Source: Todiramphus chloris collaris
Taxonomy: Eukaryota; Chordata; Aves; Coraciiformes; Alcedinidae
Assembly (NCBI GenBank): GCA_025345505.1
Contig: JANVCC010000011.1
Span: 1-64,000 of the forward strand
Reading direction: 5' to 3'
DNA length: 64,000 bases
Position numbers and translations under genes: made by a program. The notes below the pieces were generated by a model. The model was not told the origin of the DNA, made no database searches, and saw nothing but the letters and a program-made list of their open reading frames with translations. Below, one piece after another: positions 44,636-58,500 of the stretch (positions are counted from its first letter, which is position 1; the number at the start of each line of letters is the position of its first letter).

Positions 44636-47397
44636 GTCACTCGCGGCTCCTTGCAGGATTTACTGCAAGTCATTGCCTCTCAACAGCAGAATGGGTGTTG
44701 GGTCCCCCACACCCCTCTGCAGCCCAGCCCGGGTAATTGCCGCATGTACTGTGGATTCAGCACGAGCCTGCAACGTATAATCTGTGTCCAGCTAGGAAAA
44801 GCTTCTCTTTCTTTCTCTCTTATTTTTTTTTAACTTGTAGTACAAGGATATAGCATTGAGCAGCTAAGCAAGGAGGCACCTTCTCCGGCGCTTGCCTTAA
44901 TTGAATTACTTTTCTCAATGATTGAAGATTATACAGAGTTTAGCAGTTTAACATATGTTAATCTTTTACTGAAAAGGCAGAGAGAGCCCTGTGCTGAGGG
45001 ATTACATAGAGCTATTGGGGTGTGTGCGTACAAAAAGTATCCTTCCTACTGCCTTTGATCTTGTTCTGTCAGGTGATTTTCATCTGTCCAAAGGCCTCAA
45101 GTTCAAGAAATTCTGATTACTGGGTCATATCAGTTAGTGTGCGCATCGCCCGAGGGTAGCTCGCAGTAAATATGGTATATGAATATTAATAACATCTTTG
45201 GTTCCACCTTGCATGGGAACACCTCCACTTCTTAATATATTGATTTTTTTTCATTGAGTGGGCCAAACTGAATGCTGGGGCACCAAACCAGAAATATTCT
45301 TCTGTCACGTGGGTCTATGCTGCAGCTTTTATTGGCGAGCAAGTCTGAAGGGCATTAATATGTACAGAAAGCAAAATAAGCCCCTGTTGTCTCTCTTCTG
45401 CTGGCATTCCTGCATTGCATAAGATCTTAACAAACAAATAAATTTGTTCTCACTTTATCAGGAACTATGAGATTTTTAATATTGAAAAAAACAGATAAGT
45501 ACAGTATAATAACTTGAGGAATATAACTGTTGGGAAACCAGTAATGAACTATGCTGTTGCATAACGATGTTGGTACAGGCACTGCTGAACAGTGTGATGT
45601 ATTTTATTAGATAACTGGAGAACTGCAGGTGGTTCATGTAACATGAAGCTGGTGTAACTGCTCATCGTTCAGTCTGTCTGCAGAGAGTGGCATCCCTGTG
45701 CAACTTAAAACTCCCTTCTTTTTAAGGAATTATTGGCTTTGTTAGCTCCACAGAGCCATTATCTCGACCCACTGATGCTTTAAAATCTTATCCCTTTCCC
45801 TCCTATTCATTTCCTGATGTCTTGGTTTTTCTGTGGCCGGGTCCTCAGATATTTGGACTATGCATTTCCAGGAGTTGCTAAACAGTGTTTTCTTGGGTAC
45901 ATTTGGAGGCTGGAGAGTACACCTGGGAATATTGTCCCAGTTCTTTCTCTTCTCCATCAGCGGAGTAGCCATTCCTATAGCAGTGTTTGGAAGAAGCATG
46001 TCAGACTTGGAGAAAAAGGCTGAAGTGCTTTGTGGTGCCTATTTCATGGTGCCTTTTGATCCATGTTGATTTGTGTGAGCTTCTGGAGGAGACAGATCTT
46101 TTCTTCAAAGGAAGAATAGCTGTGCCTTTCTGCGTTTTGGTCCGTCTGTATCTGAGAAGTAATTTGTGAACTTGGAAGGAAAAGATCTTATCCCTTGATT
46201 TAAAATAATGGTTTTTGTACCTGCAGCTGTTGGGGTGTTCGATGGTACTTGACACTTTCTTGGTGCGTGATCCAGGTTCTACAAAGCTGATTTCTAAGGC
46301 TTTTGCTGAAGCTGTACACAGGACTGACAGAGAAACCAAGGTGAGGAACCATCTAAGGTCCGTCTTAGCAGCAAATCTGGCATTTGGAAATTAACAGGGC
46401 CAACAACTGTCAGCCATTCTTCTTGACCTCACTGATGATTTAAAAAAAAAAAAACCAAAACCATCTGTCTTCTGTAATGTTTGTAAGGAAGTAGCTGCCT
46501 TCCTATTTACCTGGTATTTTAGTCTGGTATTTGGAGGCATTTGTTATGTTCATGCATGTACAAATGCCTGTTGTAAACACTGCTAATTAAAAAAACCCCA
46601 AACCAATGAACAAAACCAAACAAAACAAACCCTCTGGTGGTTAGGAACATGGCTCAGAAGAAAGCGAATTTTGTCTCAACATGAACACTATCAGATTTTT
46701 CAGAGCAACCCTCAAAAGTCACTTGTGAGTCCTCTAACCTGCAAGAACCTTGTGACAGATGCATCAAAGGTCCCACAGCCTTTCAGAAACATTCATCTAT
46801 TCTGGAGTGGAGCAGGATAGGACAAGACTAAAAGCACTGTTTTGAAAATGAACAGATATAATGAAAATGATTAACAGTTTGGCACATTAGTATAAATTAT
46901 TTATGGAAGTAGTCTACATGAAACAAGTCTGGAAGTCTATATGAAAAATGTGTGTCTTAGCAAACAAACAACAGTCAAAATATGGACTGGCAGTGAAAGG
47001 AGAATTTTTCAGGCCCGTTTTCTTGATTTATTTAGTGAGCTTACAGAGAGCTGAAAAACTAAATGGATTCCTTATTTTCCCCTTGGCATAAACCAAACTC
47101 TTCTAGCTCTAATATATCGAAAGGCCTAGGGACAGCGAACAATTGAATCAATTACTTTACATCAGATATTTTCTTTTTATGTTCCCAACATGATGGCTAA
47201 ATATGTTTTGGAATGTTTGAGTAATATTAACTAAAAAAAAACCACCCCAACTTTTTTATGTGTTTCAGTAGTATTTCTCTCATACCTAAATACACCTTAG
47301 TGCACCACAAATTCAAAATTATAGTCTTGTAAGCAAATATATGAAACTAAATACAAATAAATGCTTTTTCACCTGTGTGAACTCTGGAATGGTTCAG

Positions 47398-47436
47398 TAA
47401 ATCTGTGTGTTGGATGTATGTATATATATATATATT
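47398..47436 (+). repeat. (TA)n/(TG)n microsatellite
   Basis: Short run around GTATGTATATATATATATAT in RAB6A intron 1. Confidence 0.7.
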
Positions 47437-47548
47437 GCACTTGGAAAATACCCAATTTAGTGAAAAGGCTGAGATCATTTCGAGATGGAACTTGCTTCTC
47501 GTTGGTCTTCAAGGAGTAAAAATACTAACCAAAGAAAATGACCAACTC

Positions 47549-47890
47549 TGAATCCCAGCATGGTGGGGGTTGGAAGGGACCTCTGGAGATCATCTTGTCC
47601 AACCCCGCTGCTCCAGCAGGGTCACCCAAAGCAGAGTACCCAGGATCGCATTGTCCAGGGGGGTTTGGAATCTCTCCAGAGAAGGAGAGTCCGCAGCCTC
47701 TCTGGGCAGGCTGGGCCAGGCTCTGTAAGAAAGAGAAAAGGAATTTTCTCCTCCTGTTCAGATGGAACCTCCTGGATTCCAGTTTGCGCCCATTGCCCTT
47801 TGTCCCGTTGCTGGGCACCAGTGACAAGAGTCTGGCCCAATCCTCTTGACTCCTGCCCTTTAGATACTGGGAAACATTGATAAGATCAAA
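47549..47890 (-). mobile_element. CR1 3' part, minus strand
   Basis: The plus strand starts TGAATCCCAGCATGGTGGG and carries CCAGCAGGGTCACCCAAAGC. It is the first clear CR1 in RAB6A intron 1. Confidence 0.88.
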
Positions 47891-48729
47891 TGCAAAGCAG
47901 GATCAAAATTGTGTGGGTTAAGTGGAACGTCTCCCTACTCCTGATGTCGCGCGCAACTTCATGTGGTTACAAAACCTGCCGCTGAAACCTCCCCTTGTTG
48001 GATACGTTGGATACGTTTTTTTGCGTTGCTGCATATTTCTCGAGCCCATTGCTTGCTTCTGTTTGACCCCTGTTGAGTCTGCCAGACAGAGTTCAACCTT
48101 CAAATTAGGAAGGAAGTCCTTATACAGAGTAATAGTGGCATTTGTTTCATTTGACTTTTTAGGGCAAGGGTGTAACTTTCCTTTTTTTGTTCCCTGTTAG
48201 CATGTTTGTTCTGCTGGGCTGCTGTAAACCACTGTGATGAGTCAGTGCTGCCAGAATGCCAGAGCATGGCATCCCAGTTTGCTGGATGATCTGAAAAGAC
48301 TTCTTGGACTTGTGGTGTATGCACTGTGATGCTGACTGGTTTGGTTACAGTGCGCTCATGGGAAGCTGAGGAATGTACATTTGTGACATCCTGAAGTTCA
48401 ACAAAGTATTTTTACAAAGCCAAACAGAACATCCTTAAGATCCTCAATGATCATAAGAACCATTAAAGAATATGGGCTCTGAAGTCCTCTTCCTTCTACT
48501 AGGGCATATTTTTTTTTTTGTGTCCATGTAACTCTTCCTTTAGTTCCATCACAACAACCAGAGCTAGAAATGCCACTGTTTGCTGCACTGGAGTCTAACT
48601 GGTGACTCTGCAAGTGCATTGTCCTCGACCTTGGCTACTTTTGTGAGTGCAGGTACCTGGCTAAGTGCAGGTGCACAATGCTCAGGGGTAGTTCCTTCCA
48701 TTTTAGTGCACGGAGCTTTTGACAAGAAA

Positions 48730-48790
48730 TGTTGGACCAGATGATCCTTCAGGTCCCTTCCAACCTGGTATTCTAGGATTCTGTGATACT
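48730..48790 (+). mobile_element. CR1-type 3' tail
   Basis: TTGGACCAGATGATCCTTCA, then CTAGGATTCTGTGATAC. Only the end is kept. Confidence 0.65.
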
Positions 48791-51700
48791 TCTAAGAGTT
48801 TCCATGACTTGATGAGCTGCCAGTATCCCCTGGAGATGTCACACAGCTATTCTGAGATTTGCAGGCTCGTAGTGTTCTTTCATCCAGACATGTGTAGGTG
48901 TCATCAACACACAAAATTAAGGCTTTGCTTGAAATATAAAGCATCTTTGCCCAGAGCTGAGAGTTAGGAAGAAATACCGGAGCAATACTGATGAGCAGGT
49001 ACCTGTTTTGTCTTCAGATGGGGCCGGAACCAGCTGTGCTAGTGGAAAGTGTGCAGGTAAACATACTAATAAGAAAATGTTTTTAACTTTTGCTTGGTCT
49101 CTTTTGTGTCTTGAATTGTGACCACCTAAACCTCTGTACTATTAACGTTTGTGACCCTGTAAATTAATGCCATTTATCCTGCTAAGTGACGTTTTTTGGT
49201 GGTTCGCTTGTAGGAGAGCAGTTGGCAATTGCCGCAGCAAAAAGAAAAAAAGCAAACCACTCCAACATTTCTGAAATTAATGTAGAGGCCAGTTTCTTCC
49301 AGTCCTCTGAATGCTTCCTGCTATGCTTCCTGTACTTGCCTCTGTCTGGGTTTGAGTTACAGCCAGTTCATTTTCTCAATGTTCTTGATATGTGCAGCAC
49401 AAAAGGAAGGGAAATTAAATCTGGAATAGATGTGTGGCTAAAAGGAGAGGGGCCCTTGGAGGGCGCGGTCTCACCGGCAAAGCCTGAAGTGGGATTGACA
49501 AAGTTCCTGTCAGTTTGATCTCTGCCAGGGCATCTCGGTAGCTGCTGCTGGAGTGGGAAGAGTGAATTCCTTCTAACAGGTCAAGAGTTTGGCCCTGCAG
49601 AGGCTCTGAAGCTGTCTGCATGAAAAGGGGCAGGCAGCGTCGTATTAATCTGAGCACAGAAGTGTTTCTCTGCAGTTTGTAGCACTCCATTTGTTTTAAT
49701 GAAGATGCTGCCTTCTTTGGGAGTAGAAAATAGTCGCTCGTTACTGACTCGTTCCTCGTCTGGCAGCACAGAAATGGCCGAGAGAAACCCTACTTGTCAG
49801 TGATGGGAAGATTTTTTATGTTGTTTTTTTTTTTAAATGGAAGTCTTAGCAGAGGAATCTGAACTGGTTGGGTGATTGAATCATCCAGTGGATGTCTGAG
49901 GTGGCGGAGAAAATGGGAGAGACCAAAATTTATTGTAAGTGCTGCGAGCAAAAGCACAGAGCGCAGACGGAGATCAGTAAATCTTGGTGAGAACCGCGTG
50001 AGCTCAGATCTGGGAGAGAGGGCATCCAGTTAGAAATGCAGGTGAGTGGAGAGCACTTGCTTTTTGGAAAAGCAATGGAACCTGCAGGTAATGTTTCCTG
50101 ATGGCTGCAGGCAGTATTGCAAACGTAGGTGGACAGGGCTTAACTTTCATGTATAACAGAACTAATTGGCAGTGAAACACCATGCTGCAGCGTGAAGGTC
50201 TGACCCCTTCTTGACTTGCTATGGCAGGTCCTAATGCTAGAGCCTTTGCTGCCTCATTTGACTTGTCTGTATTACCTGATTTTTGTATTTTTTTTCCCCT
50301 CCTTCCCCTGCTTTCTGGTTGCATTTGCTGCTGAAGCTGTTTTTGAGTATCGTGTCCTTGGCTCACTCAAAATGGCTGAAAATCACTCCTGTCTGCATAA
50401 AAGGCTAGGATGGCTTTACTAAAGCTGAACTGTTTCTGTGGATAAAGCTGTAGGTGAATCTTTCAGCAGCTGAACGCAGCAGGAAGAGGCCCAAATTGCT
50501 GAAGAAAGTTTGAGTTTGGTGTATCATCTCCAGGAAATCTTAAGCTTCCCCCCCCCGCACCCCTTTCTTCCTGATCTTGGAATGCCTTCCAGAGATGTCT
50601 TCACAGGGTGGGTCTCTTCCAACCCCACTCACCAATTCAGGTTCTTGTAATTTCTTCTCAGCTTTCCAAGCTGCCTCTTAATATCAGTCCATTATGTATT
50701 CACTTCATAATTATGTTCCTATTCTTTCTGTTCTTCCAACTGATCATATTTTTTTTTTTCTGGTTATCTTTTGCCTTTTTATATTGAGCAGTCACTGGAA
50801 TGACTTTTATCCACCATTATACAATTAACTTTGTGACCAGAGTTCTTTTTCCACTCTTTTATTTTTTAGTTGCTCTTAAACCTCAGTGTGACTTGGAGAA
50901 GGGGATAGTTTTTTGTTTTGTTTTCTTTTTTTTTCCCAAATCTACATAAACAGTAGCCACACCAAAAGCTTGTGTTCCATAAAACTGACCTCTTTATTTG
51001 GATACTGTAGTGTAATAGACTTGAAAAAAACCCTTTCCCAGTTGAAAGCATCACAATCTTGTAATCATCTGCTGGTTTGGTGTTAAAGTATTTTCCCCCT
51101 TCTCTGTTTGGGAATGCTAAGGACTGATAGGTTGCTTCTGTTTGGAGGCTTGATGGACTGTTTATGCTGTGACAGCAAGTAATTTACAGTTAAATACAGT
51201 CTTAGCCTTAGGAATTCTACAGGTTTGCTTAAAAATGCAAGAGGATTTCCCCCCCACCCCCCTCTTCTGGAAGACAGTTGCATTTTCCCCCAAATTATTA
51301 AACTGCAGAATATACAGTAAACTCAAGAGGAACCTCATGCTAATTACCGCTTGCATTCTCTCCAGTCAGTCCTGACATCTAGAGAAAAATTTCCCTGTGG
51401 AATTGTGTGGATGATGTTCTGAACAGTAGTAGTCTGTGCAAGACTAAGAATGAGTCAAAGACTGGAGATTGCTGTCAGGTTAAATCAGTCCTTGTTCACA
51501 GCGTGTGGCAAATCAGAACCATGCCCCTTGGCAGGTGGAGAAGCCAATCTACCCTTGGCTCAGGATCCTTCGGGAGCTTGGAGCTGAGAAGCAGCGAAAG
51601 CTTTCTAGCTTTACCCTTTGGAAAATGGAGGGAGGGAAGAAATGTCCCACATGAAATGTTTTGAAGGAGTTTCAGACCAGTTCCATGCTTTTTCACCTAT

Positions 51701-52179
51701 TCGATGCTTCTCAAGAGCTTGCCTAAAATACCTGACTCAAGAATCAGCTTCTTCATTGTTTTTCCATGGTGGTTTGAGTTCAGTAGTTGATTCCTCCTTG
51801 CCACCAACAGCCCCACAGTGGAAGATAACAGTAACCAGATGTCACATAGTAATTTACCGGACTTGGTGGTAGCTTTTTTCGTACATCTTAATGGCAAACA
51901 TGACCTTCTGTGTTTGGTAGTATGTCTTTGAAGCCCTTAAAGAACCTGGTTTTTTAGGTATGACAGCCTGGAGACCCAAAATTACTTCCTGTGCATATTA
52001 TACAGGGAATTGCTAGAGGTAGAAACAAGTGTTTTCTGTGTCTCTTGGAGAGTAAATATTATAGTTAAATAGAACTTAAGTAGTTAGAGCCCTAACATGA
52101 AGGGATTGTTCCTCTGGAAAATGCTGATAGAGGAGAAGAGCTGTTTCAAGATACTGTATCTCAGCTGGAGTGTGGGTAA

Positions 52180-52237
52180 TTCTCTGACTAGATGAACTTA
52201 AAGGTCTTTTCCAACCTCAGCAATTCTGTGATTCTAA
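52180..52237 (+). mobile_element. CR1-type 3' tail
   Basis: CTGACTAGATGAACTTAAAG, then CAGCAATTCTGTGATTCTA. Only the end is kept. Confidence 0.65.
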
Positions 52238-53952
52238 ACCCAATTTCTAGGTGCAAACACTTTCTTTTTTTTTCCTCTAGTTGAATCCTATAGATTTTGA
52301 AATAGCCTTTTTCTAGAAAAGATCAGAATTAAAAGCAAACAAGAACCCCAAAACAACAACAAAACCCCAACAAAACAACAAAAAAACTTCAAGCCCCAAA
52401 CTCATTGCACTCCTTTGGAATCAGATTGCTATCCTTTAAAAATGAACTTTTTTTGTTTGTTTTAAAAAATTCTTCCAGATGAGTATTAAACCCTGGGCCT
52501 GCAGACCCCTCAGGCTTCATGGCCTCTGTCCAAGGCATTTGTGAAATGCAGTTGGGAAGAAATGAGTTTATTGTCAGCTGGCTTAAACTCCTGACAGAGA
52601 GGGCTGTGTCTCGGGAAGTTTATAGAGGTCTGAACACTGAAAGGCTGAAAATTGTTGTGCTGGATTAACTTTGCTTGGTTCGACAGATTAAGATCCTTTG
52701 GGCTTGAAGTTCTTCATTTGCAGTGCAAGTGGAGCAGGCAGCAGGAGGGTCAAGTGTCCATGCTGGTGGCTTAAGTTCTGCCCCAGTCCCCAGAAGGAAA
52801 GTTCAGGAGCAGAGTTGTGAAGGAGAAAGGGGGAGTGTGATGTCAAGATACACTTATCTTAAATTCTTAACGTAAGGTATTTGCAGCTGTGTGTTGTCGG
52901 ATGAGTATCTGAGGAGAATGGAGTGTGTACTTCTGAAATGGTGCTGTTCTCAAGGTCTACTTTTTTTTTTTTCTGTTGCTATAAAAAGTAATTGTGGTTG
53001 TGTTGTGGTGTTTGGTTTTTATTTTTGGTGTGGTTTTTGGGTTTGGTTGGGTTTTTTTTTTTGCTACTGAAAAGCAGGGTTTTATGCTGCTCATGGTGTC
53101 CATGTTTTCTCTATTTCAATACCAGCTATTTTCCTCATGAGTTGCTGTGGAGTTACATCATACAGTTTAACTCATGTGTATTGTGCAGAGGGTTGCACAC
53201 ATCTCTGGTTATTTTTGCACCAGTCCCCAGGTATTCTCCACAGACATCCTTGTCAGCTTGGATCAGCAAATGGTGACTGAATCCGTGCTGTGCTGAGTGG
53301 AGAGTTGTGGTTAATGAAAGCATGCAGAATGTACTCTGTATTCCCCCCCCCCCCCACCCCCCCACTAGAAGCCAGACTGCATCAACCTTAAATGAGGAAT
53401 ATTTTAAGATCTTTCTTGAGCTTTGTTCTGAAGAAATACTCGCTTGTGTGTCTGCCTGAAGAGTGAGTTGGAGAAAAGAGCTCTTGTGGAAGCTGTTCTT
53501 CAGCTCTTGTGTGGAAAGAGTAAAGGTCAAGTCTTAGTCCTTCCAGAGCTGGCTTGAAGATGGTAGGTTCTGGGAATAAGATGGAGTTGCTAAGGAGGAA
53601 GCTATATGGAGCTTTTCCTTCTATCTTGTTTTTTCTCTCCTTCATCCAGGCAGGACAAAATTTTCTGCAGTGTGAGGGGCAGATGTTCTTTGGGGCAGCA
53701 CAGGGTAAGTAGTCACAAGAGGAGGGAGCAGGAGGAAGTATTCCCTTGTTTTGTTGGGTGGATAATGGTGCTGGTGAAACAGCAGGCAAAACTTAAATTC
53801 GTTCAAGGATGGAGGGAAGGGAGGTTGGTACTAATCCCCAGCATTTTAATAGGTCTCCTGAAACAAAGGCTGTAGGAAAAACTCAGGTCAAGGAAGCACA
53901 TTCAAGTGCTTTAGTTTTCAGAAATATTACTTCTTTCCAATGCTTTCATATA

Positions 53953-54283
53953 ATCACAGAATGGTTTGGGTTGAAAGGGACCTTTCAAGGTCATGTAGTC
54001 CAATCCCCCTGCAGGGAGCAGGGACATAAGGAACTAGATCAGGCTGGATAGGGCCCTGAGCAACCTGACCCTGAATGTTTCCAGGGATGGGGCTTCTACC
54101 ACCTTGTGGGCAACCTAGGCCAGCGTCTCACCACCCTCAGTGTAAAACATTTCCTCTTGCATGTAGTCCAAATCTCCCTCTTCCAGTCTGAAACCACCAC
54201 CCCTTGTCCTGTCACAACAGGCCCTGCTGAAGAGTCTGTCCCCATCTTTTCGGTAGGTCCCTTGAAGTACTGAAATGCAGTAA
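53953..54283 (-). mobile_element. CR1 3' part, minus strand
   Basis: The plus strand starts AATCACAGAATGGTTTGGG and shows CCCTGCAGGGAGCAGGGACA. It is the same subfamily as the copies at 28772 and 32275. Confidence 0.88.
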
Positions 54284-55182
54284 GATAGGGAGAGCCAGAT
54301 GGTCTGTTTTAGGAAAATCCAGATTATTCCTGTGACAGCAGTGAATCCGACTCTTACTTCAAAGAGAAGATAGTGGAGACAACAGATGATTTTTTTTAAT
54401 TATTATTTATTATTTTTTTCATCCAAGGCTAAGAGTTAGTGACAGTAGAATAGAAACCTTCTGTGGATGGCAGAGGATGGAGAGGTGTTCACACCAACAG
54501 TGATCATATGGCATTGAGGTGAGGGGAAGAGGCCAGCTTTGAGTAACCAGGAAGGAGTTTACAGGTGAGCTCTAAAAGACTTTCAAAATCCAAAAGAACC
54601 TCTGGATACTTGAAACAATTAGGAAGGTTTAGGGAGAGCTTTTGTTTGGCTTTTATGTATAAAGTTATATATGAATATATAAAGCGATGTTGCAATATGA
54701 AAACTAAACTTGCGCACTGCATTCTTCCAGCTATTCAGGCAAGAATTACATTAGATCCCTTTCAGAAATTAATAATCCAGACGGTTCTCTTCAAAGAGAA
54801 GACTTCACAAATCTGTGTTGTGCTGTTTCATTACAAGCTTCATTGAGATTCTTCTCCAGTTTAAGAGGCCAGAAGCTGAGATTTGTGTAATATGGGTATT
54901 TTTGAACAGGGAAGAGGAGAATATTGGCTTCCTCCTCCTACCCTCAGAAGGGTGTAAATGGCTGTGTAGATGTTTAAAGTAGTGGAGGGAAGTAGTTCCT
55001 CTTTACAACAAAGTAAGCATCTATCTACTCAGAACCTGTACTGACTAGATGTGGAGCCAAGACAAGGTAAATGATTAATCAGTGTATAGGAATAGCAATA
55101 TGAAAAAATTTTGCTGAATTAGCACTTTTAGAGGTGCTTTGGGCTGCTAGTAAGCAGGAAGGATGGAGTTTAAATTTCTAGG

Positions 55183-55335
55183 AATCACAGAATCACAAAA
55201 TGTCTGTGGTTGGAGGAGACCTTCACAATCATTCAGTCCAACCTTCTCCCCAACACTAAACCATGTGCCTAAGCACCAGGTCCACATGCCATTTAAATGC
55301 CTTCAGGGATGGCAACTCCGTGTCGCACTGTGAAG
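55183..55335 (-). mobile_element. CR1-type 3' fragment, minus strand
   Basis: The plus strand reads AATCACAGAATCACAAAATG, TTGGAGGAGACCTTCACAAT and CTTCAGGGATGGCAACTCCG. It is diverged and of another subfamily than most. Confidence 0.75.
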
Positions 55336-55345
55336 GCCAGGGTCT

Positions 55346-55570
55346 TTAGGCCGTTTCATTTGGAAGGAACCTACAATGATCATCTGGTAACCCTGTATTC
55401 TTTCTCAGAGCTTTCACACCTTGTGACGCAGCTGGCTGTGCAATTGGGATAGCCTTCACATAAAGCTGTTGTAGAACCATATATTCATCTTGAGTAAAAT
55501 GGGTGCCACCAGTTGCAATGACAACCTCAGTGACTGCCTTGGATGTAATATCAGGCATTTGTGTTAGCAT
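55346..55570 (-). other. Unrecognised 74-codon open frame ending in a repeat-like tail
   Basis: A minus-strand frame of balanced composition (…GGTHFTQDEYMVLQQLYVKA…) whose last codons overlap a CR1-like tail sequence (plus-strand TACAATGATCATCTGG). I do not recognise the protein. It may be a captured gene fragment, part of an unlisted repeat, or chance. It is not supported as a functional gene. Confidence 0.25.
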
Positions 55571-55574
55571 GAGT

Positions 55575-58500
55575 GAATTTTACCCCTGCTTATCTGTAAT
55601 GGGGGCACAGAATTACTGTGCTTTATGGGGGCGTTAGGAGGGTGATGTTTCCCATCAAAGGCAGGCTTTTTAGTGATTTAAACCAAACTCCTGAAACTAT
55701 GGGCACCCTTCCAATTCACTTTCTCAAATCTCTGTCTTCAGTGCAGATGTGTGGTCTTTAAAGGTGCAAAATTCAAAGACGTTATCTTTTGATAAATTGT
55801 CCTAGTACTTTGAAAAAAAGATTAAAATAATAATAAAAAAAAAAATTTACTGTTTTATAGTAGTGAAGTGAAGGAGACTGATGTGTTGAATGATCTGTTG
55901 TTAGCTGACAAGGTCTCATGGTTTGCTTTAGTTTCTCTGGTTAAACACTTTTCCCTAAGGGTTGCTCAGTTTTGCTGATTTAATTCTTGTGGTTATCAGT
56001 TTAATTCCACATTAATATGGCAGAATTTTAGGGGTTCAGAGCTACAAAGGAGACAGTGAGGGATGTTTAGAAGTGTATGGGTGATTTGGCTAAATGTAAA
56101 GAAGGTAGATAATAGTTCACCTGTCCTGCTGTAATTTATATATGATCGGTATGCATGAAAATCAGCTAATGAAAACCACTTTTCTCCCTATTTCTCAGTA
56201 GTTCAAGGAGGGGAATCCACTTCTGCTGTCTTGGGAGAAGTCTGAAGCTTGCCAAGGGTCACACATCTTCTCAAATAGGACAATCCAATATTTCTCTCTT
56301 GGCCCCGAGATGACTGGAACTGTTCCAAATGGAAGCTGAATCATCCAGATTCCTCTCTTCCATTTTGTCTGAGCATGGCATACCAATTAAAATGTTAATT
56401 TAACGTTATCACAAGGCTCATTTTAATAGTGAAGTCCGGAAGTTTGAACCACTTTGCCTACTCTGAGCTCTTCCAGGTTTTTATTCACGGCATTCTGTTT
56501 GCCAATATATTTGCCATGTCTAAATAGAATCTGCCTTGGTGTTTTGTGGTTGAAAACACCTTTTATAATGAGTTAATTACCAATATTGAGATGTTTTTAA
56601 ATAGAAGCATTTTATGTATTGTCCTGTTTGCAGTATTTAGTGAACACTTTTTGAGGTACTCTCCCTAGATAAATTAGTCAAAGCCTTTGGATCTTGTGAT
56701 TCAATTGCTGTTTGTGATTATGGAAATATATATTTTTTTTAAAGGATAAAATGCTTAGTCTAGAATTCTTTAGAGTGCCTTAAGAAGTTTGATAAAGTGT
56801 CATAAAACAGTGCAAATAACTCTAGGATATTGTCCTCCTTTGTTCCCCCAAATCAGTTGTTTTAATGAAATTTCTGTAGGTCAGGAGCAATCCCAAAGGC
56901 TGTATTGTTCTGTGTTGCTAGTTTCTAACAAAGTACTTACTTCAAGAAGGAAATATAGGATGCATGGGCTGCTCTAGAACCAGAGATGAGGTGTCTCCCA
57001 GGTTCAGCAGCTTTGTGTGTCATAAGTGCTTTGTGTCATCTACAGTTAAGCTTTCAAGTAGGAAATAATAACAGCTCAAAATAGAACGAAAACCAAGAAG
57101 CTGAAGGTTAAAACTTGACTGCTCCAAGTCAAGTGACGGGAATTGGGGTGTTCTGGGATGTCTTTGCTGTGAAGATCTTCCCGATGTTCCAGCTCCTCAA
57201 CTGAACAATAATTTGCCTTTAATGGGCAGCAATACCAGTAATATTGGGATACTTTCATCTGGGGTTTTTTTGTGCGTCTAATAATGTCAACTTTTCCTCC
57301 TTTTCCTAATATTAATTGGAAAGTTTAATGGCTTCACGCTTCTTGTAGCTTCTATGGCTAAAAGTCAGTGTCACGCTTTCTTGAAGAGAAAAATGGAGAT
57401 TTTACAAAGACTCAAGTTACTTTAATAACGTTTGTGCAGTGTTGAGGCATAAGGTTGGCGCAGTAGCCCTCAAAACATTAACCGATTTTGATGCATTCAC
57501 GCTGTGGTACTGAAACACGCAGAGGGAATTCGCTTTTCTTCTGGTGTGCTTGCGCTGACACAACGTTTTTGTAGAATCTATTTCTGTGCTAAATTAGTAA
57601 AACTCTGTCCCTGGAACCTGTTCAGTGAAGTGCTTAATTTACGATCTCAATCTGGGGCTTCCCCTGAAGGTGAGAAGAAGCTGGATTGCTTCAGTAGTTC
57701 TGAAAGCTAAAGTTAAGGTACTTTATTTAGCAAAAACTATTGAACTTCATCCCGGTTTCTCTGCTCAGGTTTGCCTTTTGGTAAGTGTCTTGGTTTTGAG
57801 TCAATTTATTGAGAAAAATTATGATAAACTTTGTATTAACTTTATTAATAGACTGAATTAAACCTTCACACCTGGTTGAGCAACACAGTGACTTGAAGCA
57901 GCTGAACACGTCCTCATCAAGAGACTTTTCACAAGTGTTGAATCGGTTAAATCACATTCATTGACTTCCACTGTTCGTAAATGTAGGCTGAAGAAATTTC
58001 TTAGGGGTCAGTTTGGTCTTGCCTTCATGACTGAAAAAAAATCTGAGTATTTTGATATGGAATAAAATAGCCTTTTCCCTTTATAGATATCCAAACTTAT
58101 CAATCGCTTCCTTCCTGTGTTGATTTCTGCCTGTCACTTCCGCTCTCTGGAGCAGATGCGATTCCTTTTGTGTCTGATAAATGCAGCTTTTCAGCCACAT
58201 TAATATAATCTAAATAATACGTATAGCTGGTGATACTGTTGCTCTTAGTGGTGCTTTTGAGAATGTAAACTATCTAGAGAATATTGGATTGACCATCTTT
58301 GGGCAAGATTTTTCCCATGTGTCTGTTCTGAAGGAGCAGGAATATCTTCATGTATCGGTCTTTGGCAGTCTCAGTACAGGAGCAAACTGCCCACGTAATT
58401 TTTGATCGAGACTTGTTTTAGGGAAGAAGCATAAAATATGCTTTATTGAAGATCAGTTTTGTAACCAATTTTAAATTGCAAGTAAAGATTAATGTGAAAT

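Larger units (their letters stand above)
47895..53950 (+). other. RAB6A: RAB6A intron 1, middle part
   Basis: Mostly unique AT-rich intron with two CR1 tails listed separately, A/C-rich low-complexity sequence at 52340-52390, a T/G-rich stretch at 52960-53065, and a C run at 53342-53363. No exon is supported. Confidence 0.55.
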
